Positions 1 to 6,318 of a DNA stretch of 27,440 bases are shown piece by piece (position 1 is the first letter of the stretch; every line of letters begins with the position of its first letter). The notes under the pieces are model-generated. The model did not search any database. It saw only the letters and a list, made by a program, of their open reading frames with translations, and was not told the DNA's origin. Where the stretch lies: the NCBI GenBank assembly GCA_002405525.1, contig DHLY01000078.1, positions 1 to 27,440 of the forward strand. The letters run 5' to 3'. The translations under genes were made by a program, and so were the position numbers. This stretch comes from Proteobacteria bacterium UBA4656. GTDB taxonomy: Bacteria > Pseudomonadota > Gammaproteobacteria > Xanthomonadales > Ahniellaceae.

Positions 1-88
1 CGGCATGGACCGCGGCAGCACCCAGAAGGCCTTCGCCCGCTTCGGCGCCGACTGCGGCATCCGCAAGAATGGCTCCATCCACAGCCTG
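1..88 (+). pseudogene. Possible transposase fragment outside the IS21 left end
   Basis: A plus-strand frame is open from base 2 up to the IS21 end and continues into it until a stop at 119-121. Its peptide contains DRGST, then AF, then GIRKNGS. This loosely resembles the second-aspartate region of IS3-type DDE transposases (DRGS-x-Y, AF, GIRxSM). If that is right, it is a fragment of another insertion sequence cut by the IS21 element. It does not continue the IS3-like gene on the right side of IS21: that gene is on the other strand, and the three minus-strand frames here show no DDE-like sequence. The fragment is short and the assignment is weak. Confidence 0.25.
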
Positions 89-138
89 TGTCACCGACCG
101 GGTCAAAGGAGCCACCCATGATCGCCGTTATGGAGCCA
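89..138. repeat. IS21 left terminal inverted repeat
   Basis: The 50 nt begin TGTCACCGACCGGG and end CGCCGTTATGGAGCCA. They match the reverse complement of 2637-2686 over most of their length, with one single-base indel near the outer tip and a compensating one in the middle. The core GGAGCCA occurs at about 109-115 and 132-138. Confidence 0.82.
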
Positions 139-173
139 GTCGGCGGATGCTGATTCGGGGCTCGAACGGGGTG

Positions 174-962
174 TCAGGATGCGGGGTTCTTGGGGGTCTT
201 CGCAAGCGCCGGTTTGGGGCCTGAGTCGTCGGTCCTTGGGGTGCGGTATGAAGCGCCGTCGAGGACGAGCTTGTAGGCGCCGTGGCGCAAGCGGTCGATG
301 GTGGCCTGCCCGAGCACGCGGTTGCCGGGGAACACGTCGCCCCACTCGTCGATGTCGAGGTTGGAGGTGACCAGCGTGCTGGCGCGCTCGTAGCGTTCGG
401 CGATGAGTTCGTGGAGATCTTCGTCGTGAGGTGCGCGCAGGGGCTTCAAGCCGAAGTCGTCGATGATGAGCAGGTCGATGCGGGCGAGTTGCTGGAGCTT
501 GCGTTCGTGGTTGCCGATGGCGCGGGCGGCGTGCAGGGTGCCGGTGAGCTGGGACTGGGTGGTGAACAGGACATCGTGGCCCTGGCGTGCGGCGGCGTGG
601 CCGAGCGCCTGGGCGAGGTGGCTTTTGCCGGTGCCGCAGGGCCCGACGATGAGCACGGGGACCTTCTCCTGCAGGTAGCGTCCGGTGGCGAGGTCGTGGA
701 CGAGGGCGCGGTTGAGCTTGGGCAGGCGGTCGAAGTCGAAGGCTTCGAGGGTCTTTTCGGCGCGGAAGGCGGCGCGGCGCAGGCGGCTGGCGAGCTTCTT
801 GTGCTCGCGGCGGGCGACTTCGTCGGCGATGAGCAGGGCGAGGAAGTCGGTGTAGGCGATGCGGCCGTCGATGGCCTGGCGGTTGCGGGCTTCGAGCGAG
901 TCGAGGATGCCGGACAGGCGCAGTTGCTTGAGCTGTGGGGTGAGGGCTGGAATCGGGTTCAT
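174..962 (-). CDS. istB: IS21 transposition helper ATPase IstB
   Basis: IstB is the AAA+ ATPase that assists IstA in target selection and strand transfer of IS21 elements. The 262-residue protein is full length for the family. It has the Walker A motif GPCGTGKSH and a Walker B segment LLIIDDFG, followed by the typical LVTSNLDIDEW and DRLRHGAY motifs. The start ATG at 960-962 gives the family N-terminus (MNPIPALTPQLKQLRLSG) and is preceded by a CCGGAG ribosome-binding site. The reading frame stays open further upstream inside istA, but that part is a shadow of istA in another frame. The gene starts 11 bases after istA ends, consistent with co-translation. No damage is visible. Confidence 0.93.
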   Translation of the reverse strand: MNPIPALTPQLKQLRLSGILDSLEARNRQAIDGRIAYTDFLALLIADEVARREHKKLASRLRRAAFRAEKTLEAFDFDRLPKLNRALVHDLATGRYLQEKVPVLIVGPCGTGKSHLAQALGHAAARQGHDVLFTTQSQLTGTLHAARAIGNHERKLQQLARIDLLIIDDFGLKPLRAPHDEDLHELIAERYERASTLVTSNLDIDEWGDVFPGNRVLGQATIDRLRHGAYKLVLDGASYRTPRTDDSGPKPALAKTPKNPAS

Positions 963-973
963 GGATGCTCCGG

Positions 974-2521
974 TCAGTGGATGCGGTGGGTACCGCGGGT
1001 GAACCGGCCGCCGGTGGTGTAGGTGCTGGCGAGCCGGTCGAAGGATTGGCCGATGGGCGCGAGTTCGAGCCCTTTGGCGAGGATGGTCTTGACGGTGCGG
1101 TAGCGCGGATCGTCGAAGGCGAGCGCGCGCTGGCAGGCGGCATCGAGTCGCGCGGCACCGTGGGTGCGCTCGAGCCGGATCACGCCTTGGGCTGCGCGCA
1201 GGTGGTCGAGCACGCGGTCGGCGAACAGGCGGGTGATGAGGGCATGGCAGTGGGGTCCGATGCGCTCGCTCTCGCGCAGGCAGTGCTGGGGATCGGCCAT
1301 CGACCAGGCCAGCGCATCGGGCGGCAGGTGATCGCGCACGGTGGCGCGTTGGCCTGGGGCCGTGCGGACATGGGTGGCGACGAGTTCGGTGTCGCGGTAG
1401 ATCTGGACCGCGCTGGCGGTCGCCCGCAGCCACAAGGTCTGGCTCATGAGTCGGAACGGGACCGAGTACAGGGCGCGATCGAACTGCACGTGTGCGTCGC
1501 GATGCACGACCACGGACGCCCAGGTGGCCAGCTCGGGCGGCACGTCGGGCAGCCTGCCGAGCAGGCCGCGCTCGGTGGTGGTGAATCGCTCCAGGGGCTG
1601 GCAGCGGGTGGTGCCATGGCAGCGCGTGCCGGCGCTCGCGAGCAGCCAGTCGTGGAGCTGGCGGTTGGCATCGGCGAGATCGCGGAAGCTGCGCAGCGGC
1701 ATCCAGGCGCGCTTGAGGTACTTCACGCCGGACTCGACGATGCCCTTCTTCTGCGGATCGCGTGGCGGACATGCATCGATCTTGAAGCCGTAACCTTCGG
1801 CGCAGGCAGCGTAGGCGCGCTGCACGGCGGGGTCGGTGTGGCAGGCGCGGGTGATTGCGCACTTGGGGTTGTCGATGATCAACCGCGCCGGCACGCCGTT
1901 GAACCACTCGAAGGCGCGCCGGTGGCAGGCGAGCCAGGTGGCCACGGTCTGGTCGCGCACGACTTCGGCGTACTGGTGGCGCGACCAGCACAGGGTCATG
2001 ACGAAGACCCAGGTCTTGAACGTTTCCCCCGTGGTCACGTCCACGATCCGCGGCCCAGCCCCGAAGTCGACCTGGGCGGCTTCCGCCGGGGCGAAGTCGA
2101 GCCGCGTGGTGGTGCACTGAGCAGGCTGCACGGCGGCCAGCGTGCGCACGAAGCGACGCACGGCGGAGTAGCTGCCCTTGAAGCCATGCCGCTCGACCAG
2201 TGCGGCGTGGATCGTGGTCGCCTGCACCCGCTCGGCGAACCACGCCGTGATCAGCGGTCGCAGCGGCTCCAGGGTCGACACGCAGGTCGGTGCCCGTGCC
2301 GGCGTGCCCAGCGCCGCGGCCAGCGCCGCGGCCAGCGCCGCGTCATCGGGCAGCGGGGTCGCCGGGTCGAGCCAGCCCCGGGCCTGCACGACCCGGCGCA
2401 ATGCGGCCGCCTTGCGCCGCCCCATTAACCGCGACCGCGCGATGTCGCGATCCGAATCCCCCTGGCGCATCCGCACCAGGACCTGGCGATACTGGAACCT
2501 CTCGAATCTCCGTCGGCTCAC
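974..2521 (-). CDS. istA: IS21 transposase IstA
   Basis: IstA is the DDE-type transposase of IS21 elements; it binds the terminal repeats and performs cleavage and strand transfer. The 515-residue protein has an N-terminal helix-turn-helix region (QVLVRMRQGDSDRDIARS), then an rve integrase core. The core includes EAAQVDFGAG (first Asp), the LIIDNPKCAI segment (second Asp) and KKGIVESGVKYLK (catalytic Glu). The start is a GTG at 2519-2521 with a GGGAGG ribosome-binding site seven bases upstream. That site lies in one arm of a hairpin (2525-2550). istB follows directly. The gene appears intact and therefore possibly functional. Confidence 0.93.
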   Translation of the reverse strand: MSRRRFERFQYRQVLVRMRQGDSDRDIARSRLMGRRKAAALRRVVQARGWLDPATPLPDDAALAAALAAALGTPARAPTCVSTLEPLRPLITAWFAERVQATTIHAALVERHGFKGSYSAVRRFVRTLAAVQPAQCTTTRLDFAPAEAAQVDFGAGPRIVDVTTGETFKTWVFVMTLCWSRHQYAEVVRDQTVATWLACHRRAFEWFNGVPARLIIDNPKCAITRACHTDPAVQRAYAACAEGYGFKIDACPPRDPQKKGIVESGVKYLKRAWMPLRSFRDLADANRQLHDWLLASAGTRCHGTTRCQPLERFTTTERGLLGRLPDVPPELATWASVVVHRDAHVQFDRALYSVPFRLMSQTLWLRATASAVQIYRDTELVATHVRTAPGQRATVRDHLPPDALAWSMADPQHCLRESERIGPHCHALITRLFADRVLDHLRAAQGVIRLERTHGAARLDAACQRALAFDDPRYRTVKTILAKGLELAPIGQSFDRLASTYTTGGRFTRGTHRIH

Positions 2522-2524
2522 CGC

Positions 2525-2550
2525 ACCCTCCCGGCCAAAAGGCCGAGGGT
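2525..2550 (-). promoter_or_regulatory. Hairpin covering the istA ribosome-binding site
   Basis: The arms ACCCT-CC-CGGCC and GGCCGAGGGT pair around an AAAA loop with a two-base bulge. On the istA mRNA the arm next to the start codon contains GGGAGG, the likely Shine-Dalgarno sequence of istA. Such a structure could mask the site in transcripts that enter from outside the element, a known way for insertion sequences to limit transposase production. The fold is seen in the sequence; the role is inferred. Confidence 0.45.
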
Positions 2551-2636
2551 ACGGAGGGTGGAGTTCGAGACCCGATCAGCCCCCGCCGGGCTACCTGGGC
2601 TGCCGCTCAGGTGGCGCCATAACGCCGGTCATGGAG

Positions 2637-2686
2637 TGGCTCCATTACGGCGATCCCGGAATGGCTCCATTGGGGCGGTCGGTGCA
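2637..2686. repeat. IS21 right terminal inverted repeat
   Basis: Read on the minus strand this begins TGCACCGACCGCCCC and ends CGCCGTAATGGAGCCA, matching the left end. The core appears on the plus strand as TGGCTCCAT at 2637-2645 and 2662-2670. A further ATGGAG at 2631-2636 lies immediately inside the repeat. Confidence 0.82.
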
Positions 2687-3230
2687 CGCACCGCCTGCCG
2701 GATCGGCTCCAGCGCCTGCCAGCGCGTTGCCCGGGCGCTGCGTGCACGCCAACCAGTTCAGCCGTGCAGTGGTCGACCGCGATGAACACGGCCGCCGTGC
2801 CCTCCCGCAGCGTCACCGTCGTCGAGAAGTCCGTTCCCCACATCAGGTCCGGCGCCTCGGTGATGATCGTGCCGTCGTGGGCCTGCGGGCCCCGCGGGCT
2901 GCCACCGCGTTGCGGTGCCAGCAGACCATGCGCGCCCATCAGCCGAAGCACACGCCGCTTGCCGGCACGAACATCCTCGGCCCGCAGCTTCGCCCACACC
3001 TTGCGATAGCCCTCGCCAGTGAACGCGCTGGCCGCCAACACGGCGCGAATCACCGCCACCAACCCATCATCGCTGAGCGCCGTCTTCGGCCCGCGCTTGG
3101 CCTGCGCTGGCCGATCAGGCCGTGCAGCCGCGGCCTGCGCGTACCACGTCGAGCGTGCAATCTCCCACGCCGCGCAAACGCGTTGCACGCCGTACACCTT
3201 GCTCGTGCCCTCCGAAGCTGCAGCGCTCAT
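2687..3230 (-). pseudogene. IS3-like transposase orfB, frameshifted and truncated
   Basis: OrfB is the DDE catalytic part of the transposase. The start ATG at 3228-3230 overlaps the orfA stop (ATGA). The N-terminal part reads MSAAASEGTSKVYGVQRV, then a segment ending ALSDDGLVAVIRAVLA, then GEGYRKVWAKLRAEDVRAGKRR. The first catalytic Asp is in MWGTDFSTTVTL and a second motif region is VFIAVDHCTAELVGVHAA. After VHAA the family-like sequence continues only in another frame (ARATRWQALEPIRQAV), so one base has been lost near 2735. The gene then stops at the IS21 end. The rest of the catalytic core is absent, so the protein cannot work. Confidence 0.75.
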
Positions 3231-3562
3231 TTCGGCAACTTCGTCTCGTCCAAAGGGAGGCCGGCTTTCAACCTCCGGATCGCGTCGCGCTGCAGCTCGA
3301 CCCGCATCGTCATCTCGCCGAGCACTGCCTTGAGCCGATCGACTTCCTCGTCGCGCGCATCCGCCTCGCGCGCCTTGAGGCCCGCCATGCCGGACGCCAA
3401 GAACGCCTCGCGCCATTCGGACAGCTTCGCCGCCGTGACCTTCAACTCGCGCGACACCGCGTCGATGTCCTCACCACGCAGCAGCTTCAGCACCGCCTCG
3501 CGCTTGGACTTCGCCGACTAGCGGCCACGCTCCTTCACCGACTCGACCTTCTTCTGCTTCAT
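3227..3562 (-). pseudogene. IS3-like transposase orfA with internal amber codon
   Basis: OrfA is the helix-turn-helix DNA-binding part. From the ATG at 3560-3562, behind a GAGGAGAG ribosome-binding site, the frame reads MKQKKVESVKERGR, then TAG at 3518-3520, then SAKSKREAVLKLLRGEDID and onward without interruption. The helix-turn-helix (LKVTAAKLSEWREAFLASG) and a C-terminal leucine-rich stretch (VDRLKAVLGEMTMRVELQ) are intact. A single base change from TGG (Trp) to TAG would explain the stop. An internal ATG downstream of it could still give an 88-residue product. The stop codon overlaps the orfB start. Confidence 0.78.
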
Positions 3563-3693
3563 CAGGGACTCTCCTCTTGGGGTGAGGATCCCTCAAGAGC
3601 GTGTCCAAGGAAATCGCGGGGCGGTGGAAGGGATTGGATCAGAGACTCCCGAGGGTGCGCGCGGTATCGCGAGCCACCGGCCGATAGGACTGC

Positions 3694-4950
3694 TCAGCCC
3701 GTGGTGGCGGTCGCCGGACTGTGGGAGGCGATCCACCGCCCCAGGTCGCCGCAGGGCATGGGACGGCTCAGCAGGTACCCCTGAACGTTGTCGCAGCCGA
3801 GGTCGACGAGGACCTGCAAGGTCGCGTCGTCCTCGACACCCTCGCAGACCGTCTCTATCCCGAGTCCCTTTGCGAGGGTGACCATCGCGCCGACCAGACG
3901 CCGGGTCCGGTCGTCGCGGACCACGTCGCGGGTGAACGACTGGTCGATCTTCAGCTCCGTCGCCGGGAACTGGCGCAGATAGGAGAAAGACGAGTAACCG
4001 CGGCCGAAGTCGTCGATTGCGACACCCAGGCCAACATCGCGCAGGGCGGAGAGCGTCCGTGCACTCACCTCAGGGTCCTCCATGACCGCGGTTTCGGTGA
4101 CCTCGATTACCACGCTGGCGGCCGGAACGCCCCAGATCGACAGCGCCGCCACGATCTGTTCGACCAGCCCGGCCTCTGCGAAGACCCGAGGAGACAGATT
4201 GATCGCACATCGGACGGCCGGCGCACTGCGCAGGACGTCGGCGTGTTCGCGCAGGGCGGCATACAGCGACCAGCGGGTCAGGTCCGCGGCCAGACCGCCC
4301 TGTTCGGCCAGCGGCACGAAACGGTCAGGGCTGACGTCGCCGCGCCGGGGGCAATGCCACCGCGCGAGTGCCTCCAGCGCCGCGATCCGCCGGTCGCGCA
4401 GCGCGACGATCGGCTGGAACACGAGTGAGAGTTCGTTGCCTCTGATCGCGGCGCGCAGGTCCTCGAGCAGCAGGGCGTCCTCGCCCGCGCCTCGGGCAAG
4501 GTGCAGCCTGGTGCTGCGGGCGATTGCGTCATCGACCGCCGCGGTGGCTCGGCGCGCGAGTGCGTCCGCGCCTCCCGCATGTTCAGGGGACCAGGCAAGC
4601 CCGAGCGCGACCACGGCCATGATCAAGTGGTCGCCGACTTGCAGCGGACGTTCGAACTCGCGAAGCAGACGCTGAGCGGCCAATTCGGCATGGCCCGGGC
4701 TCAGCAGCTGCGGCAGCAGCACCATGAAGTCCTGGCTGCCGATACGGTAGATGTGGTCGGAGCCGCGAAGGGCATCGCGAAGGCGCGTCGCGACGGCATC
4801 GGGCAACGCCGCAGCTTGCGCGTGGCCGAGGGCGACCGCGATCTGGCGGATCCGGCGGACGTGGACGTGGATCATACCGACCAGCGATCCGGGCTGCGCC
4901 TCGCGCAGCGCGCGCTCCGTGGCCTGGAGCATGTCGCCGGGCAGGTTCAA
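3694..4950 (-). CDS. EAL-domain cyclic-di-GMP phosphodiesterase with degenerate GGDEF
   Basis: The protein is a predicted cytoplasmic phosphodiesterase that hydrolyses cyclic di-GMP to pGpG. Residues 1-150 form a GGDEF-like domain whose signature is GSQDF (71-75) in place of GGDEF, so it should not make cyclic di-GMP and may only bind GTP or mediate contacts. Residues 165-418 are an EAL domain with its key residues: EALARW (193-198), INLSPR (250-255), EVTET, DDFGRGYSS (313-321), KID (334-336), CEGVE (369-373) and VQGYL. The EAL half is therefore probably active. The chosen TTG start at 4948-4950 overlaps the stop of the upstream HD-GYP gene (TTGA), implying coupled translation. An alternative ATG lies at 4930-4932; neither has a strong ribosome-binding site. 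No transmembrane or sensor domain is visible. Confidence 0.88.
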   Translation of the reverse strand: MNLPGDMLQATERALREAQPGSLVGMIHVHVRRIRQIAVALGHAQAAALPDAVATRLRDALRGSDHIYRIGSQDFMVLLPQLLSPGHAELAAQRLLREFERPLQVGDHLIMAVVALGLAWSPEHAGGADALARRATAAVDDAIARSTRLHLARGAGEDALLLEDLRAAIRGNELSLVFQPIVALRDRRIAALEALARWHCPRRGDVSPDRFVPLAEQGGLAADLTRWSLYAALREHADVLRSAPAVRCAINLSPRVFAEAGLVEQIVAALSIWGVPAASVVIEVTETAVMEDPEVSARTLSALRDVGLGVAIDDFGRGYSSFSYLRQFPATELKIDQSFTRDVVRDDRTRRLVGAMVTLAKGLGIETVCEGVEDDATLQVLVDLGCDNVQGYLLSRPMPCGDLGRWIASHSPATATTG

Positions 4951-6227
4951 AGAAAGAACTCAGACAGTTCGAGGCCGTAGGCGCCGGTGGGCAGTGCACG
5001 GGCGATCGACCGCCGGTTTCCAGTCACCGGATCACGGTCCGACCACAGATCGATCTGCGGGAAAGCATGGTCGATCGACTTGTCCGGATGCGTCAGCACG
5101 GTGATCCGCGGAAACAGGCGCCGGGCGAGGTTTTGCGCCATCACCACCGCCACCTCGCCGGTCGACAGCTCGACCAGTGAACCGGTGGGGTAGACGCCGA
5201 GTGCCTGGCTGAACTGTTCCAGCAACTCCGCCTGGTACAGCTCGTCGCGGTGCCGGTAAAGGCTCTGCAGCGCATGGTGGCGCGACATCGCCGCGCGGTA
5301 CGAGCGCTCGCTGCACATCGCGTCGTAGGAGTCGACGATGCCCAACATGCGCGCGGTGAGCGGGATATCGAGGCCGACGGCCCCATTCGGATAGCCGGTT
5401 CCGTCGTGTCGCTCGTGGTGGCCGGCGATCATCTCCACCACGGCAGGGTTGGCCAGACCCGATTCCTGCAGCTTCGACAGCCCGAGCGCAACGTGCTCCG
5501 ACATGGCGCTGCGGGCGGCTTCATCCAGGGGTTTGCTCTGACCCGGCAAATCCTCGGGCAGGGCGGCCATGCCCATGTCCATCAGCATGCCTCCGGCAGC
5601 CAGGTCAACGAGCATTTCGCGGGGAAAGCCGAGATGTCGACCGAAGGAAGCGGCCAGCGCACAGCAGTTGATTGCGTGGCTGTAGGCGTAGCCGTCCCTG
5701 CGCCGCAGTGCGTCGAGCCAGAAAAATGCATCCGGGTTGCGCACCACGCTGGCTACCACCGGCTGGATTGTCTCGACCAGCGCTTCGACCGCCACGCGTC
5801 GGCCGGCGCGGATGTCATCGATGCAGCGCGTGACGAACACCCTGGCATCGTCCCAGGCCGGACCAGCGCGTCTCGTCTCCTCGGCCAGCGTGACCGTATT
5901 CGGGTAGGGCGCCGGTTCCGGGAGCAGGGTCCCATCATGCCGCTCGCGCCGGAAGCCGAGCCGCTGGAGCAGGTTTGCAGTGCCGAGGCCGACGCTCTTC
6001 TCGACATCGATCCATACGTGGCGGCACAGCGCCGCCACCCTCGAGATGTCCTCCAAGGTCTGCACCAGAAACCCCTGCAGCGGGAAGTCGGTCTCCGTCC
6101 ACGGCCGGTCAAGACGGCAAATGTACATGCCGACCCTCAGGGCGGACGCTTCGACCTTCTGTTCTTCCACTTGCATCGCTCGGCGTTCCGGGATCGTGGC
6201 GGGCTTTTCGGCCACGTGCGGTCGCAT
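4947..6227 (-). CDS. HD-GYP-family protein with degenerate HD motif
   Basis: HD-GYP proteins hydrolyse cyclic di-GMP with a two- or three-metal centre. This 426-residue protein starts with the N-terminal domain common in the family (VEASALRVGMYICRLDRPW, about 25-43). The HD-GYP domain occupies roughly 165-345. The GYP part is well kept (GHHERHDGTGYPNG, 269-282). The HD part is not: the usual LLHDIGK is MLMDMGM (214-220), so the metal-binding His is Met and the Lys is Met. The upstream His (YSHA, 184) remains. Catalysis may therefore be lost or altered, leaving a binding or regulatory role. The ATG at 6225-6227 was chosen because GAGG lies nine bases upstream; a GTG at 6240-6242 is possible. 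It overlaps the EAL gene that follows. Confidence 0.85.
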   Translation of the reverse strand: MRPHVAEKPATIPERRAMQVEEQKVEASALRVGMYICRLDRPWTETDFPLQGFLVQTLEDISRVAALCRHVWIDVEKSVGLGTANLLQRLGFRRERHDGTLLPEPAPYPNTVTLAEETRRAGPAWDDARVFVTRCIDDIRAGRRVAVEALVETIQPVVASVVRNPDAFFWLDALRRRDGYAYSHAINCCALAASFGRHLGFPREMLVDLAAGGMLMDMGMAALPEDLPGQSKPLDEAARSAMSEHVALGLSKLQESGLANPAVVEMIAGHHERHDGTGYPNGAVGLDIPLTARMLGIVDSYDAMCSERSYRAAMSRHHALQSLYRHRDELYQAELLEQFSQALGVYPTGSLVELSTGEVAVVMAQNLARRLFPRITVLTHPDKSIDHAFPQIDLWSDRDPVTGNRRSIARALPTGAYGLELSEFFL

Positions 6228-6318
6228 GGCGACGACCCTCACAGCAAAAAGTGTGCCACAAAGGCGCCCGGGATGCGCCGATGTCTACGAATGCGTAACG
6301 AGGTTTGTCAGCGATCCA
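6228..6318. other. Short spacer between receptor gene and HD-GYP gene
   Basis: This contains the ribosome-binding site of the HD-GYP gene and presumably its promoter, since the receptor gene upstream is on the same strand. I see no clear terminator and no convincing -35/-10 pair. Confidence 0.4.

Larger units (their letters stand above)
89..2686 (-). mobile_element. Complete IS21-family insertion sequence
   Basis: This element of about 2.6 kb carries the two genes of the IS21 family, istA and istB, in that order on the minus strand. It is bounded by 50-nt imperfect inverted repeats. Both ends read TG(T)CACCGACC inward and share GATCGCCGT(T/A)ATGGAGCCA at their inner side. Each repeat contains the core GGAGCCA twice, which fits the multiple terminal transposase-binding sites known in this family. 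Both genes are intact, so the element may be active. I could not find an unambiguous target-site duplication: the flanks next to 89 and 2686 do not match, so the element may have recombined or its outer border may be a few bases off. Confidence 0.88.
2687..3620 (-). mobile_element. Broken IS3-like insertion sequence remnant
   Basis: An orfA/orfB pair of IS3-like type is present on the minus strand. It is inactivated three ways: orfA has an in-frame TAG, orfB has a one-base frameshift, and orfB ends at the IS21 right end before the second catalytic Asp and the Glu. The upstream border is only approximate. The minus strand contains TTGGACACGC at about 3602-3611, like the GGACAC motif common near IS3-family ends, so the end probably lies a few bases beyond. 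The missing 3' half of orfB is not found on the other side of IS21 (1-88), so it has been lost by deletion or recombination. Confidence 0.72.

Noticed and set aside
965..2428. Long plus-strand open frame opposite istA
   Set aside because: It is the antisense shadow of istA in GC-rich DNA; it shows no domain and istA has clear catalytic motifs.
79..2697. Target-site duplication flanking IS21 (GCCTG at 84-88 and 2693-2697)
   Set aside because: The right copy is not adjacent to the element end, and five bases can match by chance.
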